Source: Brachyspira pilosicoli
GTDB lineage: Bacteria > Spirochaetota > Brachyspiria > Brachyspirales > Brachyspiraceae
Reading direction: 5' to 3'
DNA: 64,000 nucleotides
NCBI RefSeq assembly: GCF_036997485.1
Contig: NZ_JAWLPU010000002.1
Coordinates: 529,350 to 593,349, forward strand
The position numbers and the translations under genes are program-made. Below, in pieces: positions 27,748-36,581 of this stretch; positions within the stretch are counted from its first letter, which is position 1, and each line of letters begins with the position of its first letter. The notes below the pieces were generated by a model. That model was not told where the DNA came from, did no database searches, and saw only the letters and a program-made list of their open reading frames with translations.

Positions 27748-28620
27748 ATGGAAAATAATATAAATGAAAATATAAATGTTCAGCCTCAGGAACAAAACTC
27801 TAATGATGATTCTAATTCAGCATCATTACCTAATAATGAGTTTAAAGTTTCTCTATCAAGCATAGATTATGAAGGTCCTCTTTCAATACTATTTGACATG
27901 CTTAAAAGAAGTGAGAAAAATATATACGAAGTTTCAATATTAGAAATAATTGACCAGTTTATAGAATATTTAAAAGAGCAAGCTGCATTAAATTTAGATT
28001 CTACAGGTGAGTTTTTAGTAGTGGCTTCAGATTTTCATTTATACAAATCGAAAATGCTGCTTCCTCATGATATGGATGATGATAAGTTTACAGATAGGCT
28101 TAAATTTGAAATAGTAGAGCAGATGCTTGAATTTCAAAGATATAAAATGGTTTCTGAAGAGCTTGACAGGCTTCAAGAATATTCAGATTCTATATTCGAA
28201 AGAAAAGATACAGAAAGAGTTAAGTTTTTTCAAAACAATAGCAGCAATGAAGATAATGAAATTGCTTGGAAAGATGTTACTCTTTATGATTTGGTATATG
28301 CTTTTACAAAGGTACAATTTGTACCTGAAACCGATTTGGCTGTGCTTTCTGGTATGTCTAATTTCCATATAGATAATGCTATTGATATGATAAGAATAAA
28401 ATTATCTGAAGAAGATGTATTTCCATTTATAGTTTTATTTAAAGATGGAGTTACAAAAAGGCAGCTTGTTACATTTTTTCTTGCTATGCTTGAGCTTGTT
28501 AAGGAAAAAGAAATTCTATTAAAACAAGATATAAAATTCGGCGATATTTACGTATTTAAAAGAAAAGATAATAATAATAATAATAATAATGAACCTAATC
28601 AGGATTTAAATAATGAATGA
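27748..28620 (+). CDS. scpA: Segregation and condensation protein A
   Basis: Kleisin subunit of the SMC-ScpAB condensin that organises the chromosome. 290 aa: YEGPLSILFDMLKRSEKNIYEVSILEIIDQFIEYL is the N-terminal signature that binds the SMC neck, DFLVVAS-like and LYKSKMLLP follow, and the C-terminal winged helix covers roughly 220-275. The tail is an Asn run from an AAT triplet repeat (28570-28590). I use the ATG at 27748; neither it nor an upstream in-frame TTG (27721) has a good ribosome site. The last eight bases overlap the next gene. No scpB is adjacent. Confidence 0.88.
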   Translation: MENNINENINVQPQEQNSNDDSNSASLPNNEFKVSLSSIDYEGPLSILFDMLKRSEKNIYEVSILEIIDQFIEYLKEQAALNLDSTGEFLVVASDFHLYKSKMLLPHDMDDDKFTDRLKFEIVEQMLEFQRYKMVSEELDRLQEYSDSIFERKDTERVKFFQNNSSNEDNEIAWKDVTLYDLVYAFTKVQFVPETDLAVLSGMSNFHIDNAIDMIRIKLSEEDVFPFIVLFKDGVTKRQLVTFFLAMLELVKEKEILLKQDIKFGDIYVFKRKDNNNNNNNEPNQDLNNE

Positions 28621-29524
28621 AAATAAGTTTAACAATGGCTATATATTTGCTATATTAGCAGTCATAATATGGAGTACAAATTTTGTAGCTGCAAGATACC
28701 TCATAGGATTATCCCCAATAGAAATATCATTTTATAGATGGCTTGTTACTTTCTTAGTATTAACTCCTTTTTGTATAGTAAGTTTAATAAAAAATATTCA
28801 TCTTTTAAAGGGGTTATGGATAAAAATTATAATAATTTCAGTGTTGGGGATTACTATTTTTAATACCTTTGTATATTTAGCAGCTCATACTTCTAATGCA
28901 ACTAATATGTCTTTGATAGCTACATTATCCCCTATTATAATAGCATTAATAAGCAGAGTTCTATGGAAAAAACATTTAAGCAAAGCTCAAAAATATGGAC
29001 TATTCATAATTATTTTAGGTGTTATTATATTACTCACTAAAGGAAGCATAGAAGTTATTAGCAAATTAAAATTTTCTATAGGCGATTTATATATGATTTT
29101 CGCTGTAATATTATTTGCAGTATATACTTTAACATTAAGAATAAAACCTAAAGACTTCCCTCAAACAACTTTTTTCTATCTCATGGTAGCAATAGGTCTT
29201 ATCCCATTAGCAATATTAATGATCCCAAAATATATTAACAATCAAGCACATATTCTAAACTTTAATTCTGCTATGGTGCTTATATATATTGGTATATTTC
29301 CTTCAGCTTTGGGATTTATATTTTGGAATATAGCAGTGTCAAAAATAGGAGCTATGAAAGCAAGTATAATATATGATTCTGTGCCTTTTTTCTCTACAGT
29401 TGGTGCTATTATTTTGCTTCATGAAAAACCATATATAGCACAAATAATAGGAGGAGCTTTAATATTAATTGGAATTATATATTCATCTCTTGCTAATAAT
29501 AATAAAAAAATAATTACGAAATAA
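28613..29524 (+). CDS. EamA-family (DMT) transporter
   Basis: 303 aa with ten predicted transmembrane helices in two EamA repeats (ILAVIIWSTNFVAARYLIGLSPIEISFYRW; GDLYMIFAVILFAVYTLTLRIKP). Drug/metabolite superfamily inner-membrane exporter; substrate unknown. Starts within the end of scpA (ATGAATGA), so coupled translation is likely. Its 3' end overlaps the convergent gene by 11 bases. Confidence 0.88.
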   Translation: MNENKFNNGYIFAILAVIIWSTNFVAARYLIGLSPIEISFYRWLVTFLVLTPFCIVSLIKNIHLLKGLWIKIIIISVLGITIFNTFVYLAAHTSNATNMSLIATLSPIIIALISRVLWKKHLSKAQKYGLFIIILGVIILLTKGSIEVISKLKFSIGDLYMIFAVILFAVYTLTLRIKPKDFPQTTFFYLMVAIGLIPLAILMIPKYINNQAHILNFNSAMVLIYIGIFPSALGFIFWNIAVSKIGAMKASIIYDSVPFFSTVGAIILLHEKPYIAQIIGGALILIGIIYSSLANNNKKIITK

Positions 29525-30392
29525 TTTTATGTATTGATTTTTCTATTATATCCATTTTCTCTTCATATTCATTAGTATTTTCTATTCTTTGAATGCCGTC
29601 ATAAGCCTGCCATAATGATACTAATGATATATAATCTTCATCTCTGTCTTCTTCTTTATAATTACCATACACAATAGATGAAAGTACGCATTCAAAATCA
29701 CTTGTTATTGACTTATATATATTTATTGCCCTTTCATTATCCTCAATCTCTTCAAAGCAAATTGCTGTTTTTATCATATCAGGTCCAATCAACGCTCTAT
29801 AGTCTTGCATAACATTAGCAGTAATATAACTTTTATAATGCATAACCTCTGCCCTACTTCTCGCATCTCCTGCCATCTCTGAAAACAAAGCAAGTACATC
29901 AAATATATTTCTATACACCGAAGAAGATTTTATTATATTAATTTTATCTTTATCAAAATTTGAAACTAAATTATGTGATATTACAGATATAGATTCATAA
30001 ATATATTTTATTATTATATTTAATTCATCTTGATACTTGCCAAAATATAAAGCAAAAATAAACCTCACAAAATCACCGTATAGTAAAGCATTATTTATAT
30101 TTGTATCAAAAGAAATATTTTTAATAGAGTTAATAGTTTTGTATTTGAATAATTCATCTATAACTTTTATCACACTTCCATCATCATAATAATGAAGTTT
30201 TGAATATTCTGATACAAATATCTCTATAGCATTTAGCTCTCTTTTATTATTATACGCGCTAAACTCTCTTAAATAAGATTCTATGGTTGATTTAGCCAAA
30301 AAAGTATTTGAAGAAGATATTGCTTTTAATATATCAGAATATTCTCCCTCAAATAACTCTTTTTTTAATTTTATTATATCTTCATTAATCAT
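29514..30392 (-). CDS. Hypothetical alpha-helical protein
   Basis: 292 aa, no family recognised. Composition and periodicity are those of a soluble, largely helical protein; the C-terminal part (AICFEEIEDNERAINIYKSITSDFE) looks like a degenerate TPR-type helix pair. No signal peptide, membrane helix or cysteine motif. It begins five bases after the stop of the rrf2 gene on the same strand, so it may be cotranscribed with that regulator. Confidence 0.7.
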   Translation of the reverse strand: MINEDIIKLKKELFEGEYSDILKAISSSNTFLAKSTIESYLREFSAYNNKRELNAIEIFVSEYSKLHYYDDGSVIKVIDELFKYKTINSIKNISFDTNINNALLYGDFVRFIFALYFGKYQDELNIIIKYIYESISVISHNLVSNFDKDKINIIKSSSVYRNIFDVLALFSEMAGDARSRAEVMHYKSYITANVMQDYRALIGPDMIKTAICFEEIEDNERAINIYKSITSDFECVLSSIVYGNYKEEDRDEDYISLVSLWQAYDGIQRIENTNEYEEKMDIIEKSIHKIIS

Positions 30393-30397
30393 ATAAA

Positions 30398-30817
30398 TTA
30401 ATCTCTTATATCATTAAATATATCTTTTAATGTAATTTTTTTTAATTTATCTTCCATAGCCTTTTGAACAATTTCAAGCTTTGGCTGCAATGCTGACGTA
30501 ATTTTTTTTCCAACAGGGCATTTTTTATTTGGATTTTCATGAAAACTAAATAGATTATCATCGTCTAAACTTTCTACAGCATTAAATATATCAAGCAATG
30601 TAATATTTTCTATTTTTCTATTTAATGAAACTCCTCCAGTACCCCTTTTTACTGTGATAATATCTGCTTTTTGCAACTGTATTAAAATATTTCTTATTAT
30701 AACAGGATTAACATTAACACTGCATGAAATAAAATTGGAAGTCATTTTCTCATCTTTAAAATACACAATACAAATGAGAGTATGTATTGCTATTGTAAAC
30801 CTTGAACTAATCTTCAT
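30398..30817 (-). CDS. Rrf2-family transcriptional regulator, YwnA-like
   Basis: 139 aa, winged-helix regulator. ISSRFTIAIHTLICIVYF and the recognition region CSVNVNPVIIRNILIQLQKADIITVKRGTGGVSL are Rrf2 hallmarks, and HENPNKKCPVGKK closely recalls Bacillus YwnA. The three clustered cysteines of the iron-sulphur members (IscR, NsrR) are absent; one conserved cysteine in the KKCPVGKK motif remains, so thiol sensing is possible. Start at the ATG after AAGGA; a TTG six codons upstream is inside the ribosome site. It is divergent from the macrodomain gene and likely binds the palindromes at 30873-30931 and 32593-32655. Confidence 0.9.
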   Translation of the reverse strand: MKISSRFTIAIHTLICIVYFKDEKMTSNFISCSVNVNPVIIRNILIQLQKADIITVKRGTGGVSLNRKIENITLLDIFNAVESLDDDNLFSFHENPNKKCPVGKKITSALQPKLEIVQKAMEDKLKKITLKDIFNDIRD

Positions 30818-30837
30818 AAGAATATCCTTAAACAAAA

Positions 30838-30865
30838 TTATAATATATTTATTTTATTAATGCAA
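30838..30865 (-). promoter_or_regulatory. Promoter of the rrf2-type gene
   Basis: Minus strand TTGCAT (30865-30860), 16-base spacer, perfect TATAAT (30843-30838). Operator 1 lies eight bases upstream of the -35, compatible with autoregulation. Confidence 0.55.
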
Positions 30866-30872
30866 GAAATTT

Positions 30873-30931
30873 ATTGTAATACTTGACATTACAATAAAAA
30901 AATATATCATTGTAATAATAAATATTACAAT
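30873..30931 (+). promoter_or_regulatory. Promoter with two operator palindromes for macro-sirtuin operon
   Basis: Two copies of ATTGTAAT-N7-ATTACAAT at 30873-30895 and 30909-30931. The first contains the -35 TTGACA (30883-30888); a -10 TATCAT lies at 30905-30910; the second palindrome covers the likely transcription start. A repressor bound here would block RNA polymerase. The same pair recurs upstream of the gene at 32702. Confidence 0.75.
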
Positions 30932-30943
30932 AAAGGGGCATTC

Positions 30944-31720
30944 ATGAATAAATTATTATTTTTAATAGACTTTCTTATAAAAGAAAAAAATTATAAATAT
31001 GATGAAGAGTTAAATAAAGCTATAAAAGAAAATGATGAAGAAAAATTATATAACTATTTTAGATGTTTAATGAATATAAGAAGCCCTGATAATATAAGCG
31101 AAGAATACTTAAAAATAGAAGATGAATATTTGCAAGATAGACTTAAAAATAAAAGAATAACAAGTATAGATGATATAAAACCCATAAATGATAATTTGTA
31201 TATATGGCAAGGAGATATAACAACTCTAAAAATAGAAGCAATAGTAAATGCCGCTAACTCTGCTATGCTTGGCTGTTTTGTACCGCTTCACAAATGCATA
31301 GATAATGCAATACATAGTGCTTCAGGAACTAGATTAAGGCTATATTGCAATGATATTATGAAAGGAAACCTTGAAAAAACAGGCGGCTGCATCATAACAC
31401 CTGCATTTAATCTTCCTAGTAAATATATTTTGCATACAGTAGGCCCTATAATAAAAGATGAAGTTTCAAAAAATGATGAAGAGCTTTTATATAAGTGCTA
31501 TAAATCATGTTTAGAAACGGCTAAAAATAATAATATAAAAAGTATAGCATTTTGCTCAATATCCACAGGAGAGTTTAGATTTCCAAATGAACTTGCTAGC
31601 TCTATAGCAGTTAAAGCGGTGAGAGATTTTTTAGAGAATACTAAGTACAATATAAAAATAGTATTCAATGTATTTAAAGATTTAGATTATAAACTTTATA
31701 ACAATATTTTAAATAATTAG
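30944..31720 (+). CDS. Zinc-type macrodomain protein-ADP-ribose hydrolase
   Basis: 258 aa. After an 80-residue helical N-terminal extension typical of the subfamily, a macrodomain runs from about 85: WQGDITTLKIEAIVNAANSAMLGC, with C111, H116 and C118 (GCFVPLHKCIDNAIH) as the zinc-binding set of the class linked to SirTM, then GGCIITPAFNLPSKYILHTVGP. Such enzymes remove ADP-ribose from the lipoyl-carrier protein modified by the partner sirtuin (known for Staphylococcus and Streptococcus). It is followed 12 bases later by that sirtuin. Confidence 0.92.
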   Translation: MNKLLFLIDFLIKEKNYKYDEELNKAIKENDEEKLYNYFRCLMNIRSPDNISEEYLKIEDEYLQDRLKNKRITSIDDIKPINDNLYIWQGDITTLKIEAIVNAANSAMLGCFVPLHKCIDNAIHSASGTRLRLYCNDIMKGNLEKTGGCIITPAFNLPSKYILHTVGPIIKDEVSKNDEELLYKCYKSCLETAKNNNIKSIAFCSISTGEFRFPNELASSIAVKAVRDFLENTKYNIKIVFNVFKDLDYKLYNNILNN

Positions 31721-31732
31721 AAGGCAAAAAAT

Positions 31733-32587
31733 ATGAATGAACAATTAAATGATATTAAATTAACAAAAAAATTAAAATTATCTATAGAAAAATCAGATTA
31801 TATATTAATAGGAGCAGGTGCAGGACTTTCTGCCTCTGCAGGTTTTTTATACTCTGGAAAAAGATTTGATGATAACTTTATGGAATACAAAGATAAATAC
31901 GGCTTAACAGACATGTATAATGCAGGCTTTTACAACTACCCTACTTTAGAAGATTTTTGGGGATATTTTTCTCTTTTTGTTTATATTAACAGATACGATA
32001 TTCCGGCAGATGAAACACATTTAAATCTTTTAGATATAGTAAAAAATAAAAATTATTTTGTAATTACAACAAATGTTGATGGAAGATTTGAAGCAGCTAA
32101 TTTTGATAAAGATAGGCTATTTAAAGTTCAGGGAGATTTCTCTCTTTTTCAATGCTCTGTTCCATGCAAACAGGAAACTTTCTACAATGAAAAATATATA
32201 AGAGAAATGATAAAACACAGAAAAGATTTAAAAATACCTTCTGAACTTATTCCAAAATGTCCCTACTGTGGAGCTAATATGTCAATGAATCTCAGAAGCG
32301 ATGATACATTTGTTCAAGATAAAAATTGGTATAAAGCTAAAGATAAATATCAATCTTTCTTGAATGAATCTAAAGATAAAAATATTTTGTTTTTGGAATT
32401 AGGTGTAGGATTTAATACTCCTGCTATAATAAAATATTCTTTTTGGACAATGGCTTTAAAAAATCAAAACTCAATTTACGCCTCTATTAATTTAAAAAAT
32501 GTTTTATCTATACCTGATTTACAAGAACGTTCTATATGCATAGATGATGATATATCTAAAGTATTAAAATATATAAAAAACAAATAA
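31733..32587 (+). CDS. Class M sirtuin (SirTM-like protein ADP-ribosyltransferase)
   Basis: 284 aa. NAD-binding GAGAGLSASAG at 27-37, TTNVDG at 112-117 (N114), zinc cysteines C141, C145, C176 and C179. The canonical sirtuin catalytic His (in LHG) appears to be Gln here, KVQGD with Q133, as I recall for the class M group that ADP-ribosylates proteins and does not deacylate. Always found with a macrodomain hydrolase, as here. The GcvH-like carrier and lipoate ligase that complete the operon in Gram-positive bacteria are not in this window, so the substrate is unknown. Confidence 0.9.
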   Translation: MNEQLNDIKLTKKLKLSIEKSDYILIGAGAGLSASAGFLYSGKRFDDNFMEYKDKYGLTDMYNAGFYNYPTLEDFWGYFSLFVYINRYDIPADETHLNLLDIVKNKNYFVITTNVDGRFEAANFDKDRLFKVQGDFSLFQCSVPCKQETFYNEKYIREMIKHRKDLKIPSELIPKCPYCGANMSMNLRSDDTFVQDKNWYKAKDKYQSFLNESKDKNILFLELGVGFNTPAIIKYSFWTMALKNQNSIYASINLKNVLSIPDLQERSICIDDDISKVLKYIKNK

Positions 32588-32592
32588 TTTTA

Positions 32593-32655
32593 GTTGTAAC
32601 ACTTGACATTACAACTAAAATATGTTATTATCATTGTAATAATAATTATTACAAC
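32593..32655 (+). promoter_or_regulatory. Second promoter with paired operator palindromes
   Basis: GTTGTAAC-N7-ATTACAAC at 32593-32615 and ATTGTAAT-N7-ATTACAAC at 32633-32655. The -35 TTGACA (32603-32608) lies within the first and, 17 bases on, the -10 TATTAT (32626-32631, with an upstream TG) abuts the second. Layout equals that at 30873-30931, so both promoters are probably run by the same regulator. Confidence 0.75.
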
Positions 32656-32701
32656 TCTTTAATTAAAGAAAAATATTTTATATAAAAAAGGAGAATAAAA
32701 A

Positions 32702-33337
32702 ATGAAAATTGCAATAATAGCAGCAAATGGAAGAGCCGGAAAATTAATTATGAATGAGGCATTAAAAAGAGGATTAGATGTTACAGCTATAGTGAGAGAT
32801 AAAACAAAAATCAATAATTCAAAAGTAAAAGTTATAGAAAAAGATTTATTTAATTTAACAAAAGATGATTTAAAAGAATTTGACACTGTAGTAAGTGCAT
32901 TTGGAATATGGGACGAAAAAGAACTTGATAAACATTCATTAGTTATGGAACATCTATGCAAAATACTTGCAAATACAAATATTAGATTAATGGTGATAGG
33001 AGGAGCAGCAAGTTTATATGTTAATAAAGAACATACTATGATATTAAAAGATACTCCTAATTTCCCAGATATTTTTATGGGGGTGGCTGTGAGTTCTATT
33101 AAAGCATTTGATATATTAAAAAGCAAAAAAGATGTTTTATGGACTTATATATCACCTTCTGCAGATTTCCAAGCGGAGGGAGATAAAACAGGAGAATACA
33201 ATATAGGTCATGATGAATTATTAGTTAATTCTAAAGGTGAAAGCTGTATTAGTTATGCTGATTATGCTATAGCTTTTGTTGATGAAATACAGAATAAAAA
33301 ATATTTAAATCAAAGAATAACATTCTGTTCAAAATAA
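32702..33337 (+). CDS. NAD(P)-binding oxidoreductase, YwnB/NmrA-like
   Basis: 211-aa atypical short-chain dehydrogenase. MKIAIIAANGRAGKLIMNEALKRG is the nucleotide-binding Rossmann start, with VVSAFG, RLMVIGGAASLY and TYISPSADF further on, the pattern of the YwnB/biliverdin-reductase-B group. In Bacillus its homologue is next to ywnA, whose relative is the Rrf2 gene here. GGAG precedes the ATG. Likely a stress-induced flavin or quinone reductase; substrate not known. Confidence 0.85.
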   Translation: MKIAIIAANGRAGKLIMNEALKRGLDVTAIVRDKTKINNSKVKVIEKDLFNLTKDDLKEFDTVVSAFGIWDEKELDKHSLVMEHLCKILANTNIRLMVIGGAASLYVNKEHTMILKDTPNFPDIFMGVAVSSIKAFDILKSKKDVLWTYISPSADFQAEGDKTGEYNIGHDELLVNSKGESCISYADYAIAFVDEIQNKKYLNQRITFCSK

Positions 33338-33357
33338 AAAAACAATAATATAAATAT

Positions 33358-33393
33358 AAAGCGTATAAAAGATTATTTCTTTTATACGCTTTT
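33358..33393 (+). terminator. Bidirectional intrinsic terminator
   Basis: Perfect 14-base arms AAAGCGTATAAAAG / CTTTTATACGCTTT with a 7-base loop; T runs on both strands. Ends both the ywnB-like gene and the convergent secA. Confidence 0.88.
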
Positions 33394-33416
33394 ATTCTTA
33401 ATTTTCTTTAATTAAA

Positions 33417-36353
33417 TTAATTATCTTTACTGTCTTTACCATGACAATGCTTATATTTCTTACCGCTTCCGCAAGGGCAAGGGTCATTTCTGCCTATTTT
33501 GTTTGTCATTTTTACTTGAGCCTGTGCTATTTTTGGCTTAGCATTTTGATTGTTACTATCCATTGCACTAGCATTGCTCTTCTCTTCAATACCGCCATCA
33601 AAAGCACTTTCTCTTTCAGTGTTATTAAAAGCATTAGGCATTATTCTTACTCTCATTAAAAGATTAATAAGCTCATTGTGAATAACGTCCATTGTAGCTA
33701 CAAACATTTTATAGCCTTCGAGTTTATATTCTGTAAGGGGGTTTTTCTCTGCATATCCCCTTAAACCAATACCCTCTCTTAAACTGTCCATAGCAAATAA
33801 ATGGTCTTTCCATCTATTATCTATAATTGAAAGGAATATGTTTTTCTCTACTTCTCTAAATATCTTTTCATCTACCTCTAAAGACTTTTTTCTATATGCT
33901 TCTAATAATATTTTTGTGAGATTTTTTATTGCATTTTCAACTCCGCCTTCAACAGTTTTGTTTGCTGCATCTTCATCTATACCAATCAAATAACTATTAA
34001 GCCATTTTGTTATCTCCATAGGATCAACAGTTTTTTTACCGTCTGCTATCTCTCTCACAGTAGAATCAGTTACATCAGAAATAATCTCTTCTATTCTTGG
34101 AGAAATATCATCAGAATAAAGTATATAATCCCTCTCAGCATAAACTGCCATACGCTGCTGATTCATAACATCATCATACTCAAGCAAATGTTTTCTTATA
34201 TCAAAGTTTCTGCCTTCAACTTTTCTCTGAGCATTTTCAATAGATTTATTAAGCCACTTGTGTCCAAGCTCTTCTTCCTCACCCATACCCATAGCAAGCA
34301 TCATGCTGGAAACTCTCTCACCGCCAAAGAGCCTCATCAAGTCATCTTCAAGCGATAAGAAAAATACACTTAAACCAGGGTCTCCCTGTCTTCCGCTCCT
34401 ACCGCGAAGCTGATTGTCAATACGTCTAGCCTCATGCCTTTCACTTCCTATAACATGCAAACCGCCAGCAGCAAGTACTTTTTCTTTATCTATTTTAGAC
34501 TTTTCATTTATTTGTGTGATTCTATCTAACTTTTCAAGCATCTCTAAAGCATTGTTTTTTTCAGCCAACTCTCTAGCCTCATCAAGCTTACCTGCAATAA
34601 CAAACCTTACAAAAGCCTCTTTATAAAGGTCTATAGATTTTATTTTTTGATTTAACTCTTCTTTTTTGTAAGGGTCTCTCTCTTTAAATGCCCTATCTCT
34701 CATTATTGTAAGTATTTGCTCTATCTCAGAAACACCCTTAGCAATAGGGTTACCTCCAAGCACAATATCCGTACCACGACCTGCCATGTTTGTAGCAAGT
34801 GTAACTGCACCCGGCTCTCCTGCTTGTGCGATTATCTGAGCTTCTCTTGAGTGGTTTTTAGCATTAAGTACTTCGTGAGTAATTTTATGTCTTTTAAACA
34901 CTTTAGATAATTCTTCGTTCATCTCAACAGACACTGTACCAACTAACACAGGTTTTCCTGCATCTTGAAGCTCTTTAATATATTTTGCTAATGCCTCAAA
35001 TTTTGCCTTTCTTGTTCTATATATTCTATCTGATAAATCCTGTCTTGCTATAGGCTTATTTGTAGGAATAACTGCAACATCAAGCTTATATATTTTATAA
35101 AACTCTTCTGCCTCTGTTTCTGCAGTACCTGTCATACCGGAAAGTTTTGGGTACATTCTAAAATAGTTTTGGAAAGTAATTGTTGCATAAGTTTGAGATT
35201 CATTTTGTATAGCAACTTTTTCTTTAGCCTCTATTGCTTGGTGAAGCCCATCACTATATCGTCTTCCTTCAAGAACACGTCCTGTAAACTCATCTACAAT
35301 CAAAACCTCTCCGTCTGTAACCATATAATCAACATCTCTTTTAAATACTTTATGAGCCTTTAATGCCTGATTAACATGGTGAACTATTGTACTGCTTTGA
35401 GCTCCATAAAGGTTTTCTATATTAAGAAGTTTTTCTACTTTCTTTACACCCTCTTCTGTAAGGTATACGTTTTTATCTTTTTCTATCAATACATAATCAC
35501 CAGTGCCTGCCACCTCTCTCATTCTCTCATCAGTTTCTGCCTGCTTAAGCATAGGTATAATTCTGTCTATCTCATAATACATTTTAATATTTTTTTCTGC
35601 AGGCCCTGATATTATAAGAGGCGTTCTAGCTTCGTCTATCAATATACTGTCAACCTCGTCTACTATGGCATGATAAAACTTTCTCTGCACTTTATCCTCT
35701 TTTCTCACAACCATATTATCTCTTAAATAGTCGAAACCAAACTCGTTATTAGTACCATAAACAACATCGCAATTATAAACAGCTCTTCTCTCTGGTGAAT
35801 GCGGCTTAGTATTATCAAGTATACCAACGCTAATTCCAAGCATAGAGTATATAGGCATCATCCATTCAGCGTCCCTTTTAGCAAGATAATCGTTTACTGT
35901 AACTACATGCACACCAAGCCCTGTTAAAGCATTAAGATAAACTGCCAAAGTAGCAACAAGCGTTTTACCTTCACCCGTTTTCATCTCCGCAATTCTTCCT
36001 TGATGAAGCACAGCTCCTCCCATTATCTGCACATCAAAATGCCTCATACCTGTAGTTCTTAAACTTGCTTCGCGTACAACAGCAAATGCCTCTGGAAGTA
36101 ATTCATCTAATATATCTTGAAGTTTCTTTTTATTCTCTTCTTTTGATAAATCTAATTCCTCTGTCTTACAGCCTATATAATCCTCTACTCTTTGTCTGAA
36201 CTCTTTTGTTTTATTAGTTAACTCTTCATTAGTTAATTTCTTTATTTCTTCTTCAAATGTTAATGTCTTCTCTGCTATAGGTTTTAATATTTTGGCGTCA
36301 TTTTGTTCTTTAGAGCCAAATATTAATTTAAATACTAAATCCATCGCTCCCAT
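33417..36353 (-). CDS. secA: Preprotein translocase ATPase SecA
   Basis: Motor of the Sec export pathway. 978 aa: Walker A MKTGEGKT near residue 105, DEVDSILIDEARTPLIISG, TNMAGRGTDIVLGG, LRGRSGRQGDPG, and the C-terminal zinc-binding tail GRNDPCPCGSGKKYKHCHG. Slightly longer than E. coli SecA (901 aa) because of inserts in the scaffold region and the linker. AAAGGAG lies 11 bases before the first ATG; a second ATG three codons on is also possible. Single gene, convergent with the ywnB-like gene. Confidence 0.98.
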   Translation of the reverse strand: MGAMDLVFKLIFGSKEQNDAKILKPIAEKTLTFEEEIKKLTNEELTNKTKEFRQRVEDYIGCKTEELDLSKEENKKKLQDILDELLPEAFAVVREASLRTTGMRHFDVQIMGGAVLHQGRIAEMKTGEGKTLVATLAVYLNALTGLGVHVVTVNDYLAKRDAEWMMPIYSMLGISVGILDNTKPHSPERRAVYNCDVVYGTNNEFGFDYLRDNMVVRKEDKVQRKFYHAIVDEVDSILIDEARTPLIISGPAEKNIKMYYEIDRIIPMLKQAETDERMREVAGTGDYVLIEKDKNVYLTEEGVKKVEKLLNIENLYGAQSSTIVHHVNQALKAHKVFKRDVDYMVTDGEVLIVDEFTGRVLEGRRYSDGLHQAIEAKEKVAIQNESQTYATITFQNYFRMYPKLSGMTGTAETEAEEFYKIYKLDVAVIPTNKPIARQDLSDRIYRTRKAKFEALAKYIKELQDAGKPVLVGTVSVEMNEELSKVFKRHKITHEVLNAKNHSREAQIIAQAGEPGAVTLATNMAGRGTDIVLGGNPIAKGVSEIEQILTIMRDRAFKERDPYKKEELNQKIKSIDLYKEAFVRFVIAGKLDEARELAEKNNALEMLEKLDRITQINEKSKIDKEKVLAAGGLHVIGSERHEARRIDNQLRGRSGRQGDPGLSVFFLSLEDDLMRLFGGERVSSMMLAMGMGEEEELGHKWLNKSIENAQRKVEGRNFDIRKHLLEYDDVMNQQRMAVYAERDYILYSDDISPRIEEIISDVTDSTVREIADGKKTVDPMEITKWLNSYLIGIDEDAANKTVEGGVENAIKNLTKILLEAYRKKSLEVDEKIFREVEKNIFLSIIDNRWKDHLFAMDSLREGIGLRGYAEKNPLTEYKLEGYKMFVATMDVIHNELINLLMRVRIMPNAFNNTERESAFDGGIEEKSNASAMDSNNQNAKPKIAQAQVKMTNKIGRNDPCPCGSGKKYKHCHGKDSKDN

Positions 36354-36523
36354 TATAGGTAAATCTCCTTTATTAAATCAAGATTGCTTAAACATTATAA
36401 ACAAATAAACAACTAAAAATATTCTTTATTTAAACTTAATAATAACATATAATGTAAATATAATAAAGTAGAAAAAATTATTTTATTATTATAAAGTAAG
36501 CAAATAGAAAAAGTAAAATATAT

Positions 36524-36551
36524 TTGACTTTTTTATTTAATATTATAACAT
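36524..36551 (+). promoter_or_regulatory. Candidate promoter for the CsgG-like/barrel gene
   Basis: TTGACT at 36524-36529, 16-base spacer, TAACAT at 36546-36551. The downstream start codon at 36582 has no clear ribosome site. Confidence 0.4.
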
Positions 36552-36581
36552 AATAAAAAATTTTAATTATTAAATAAATAT

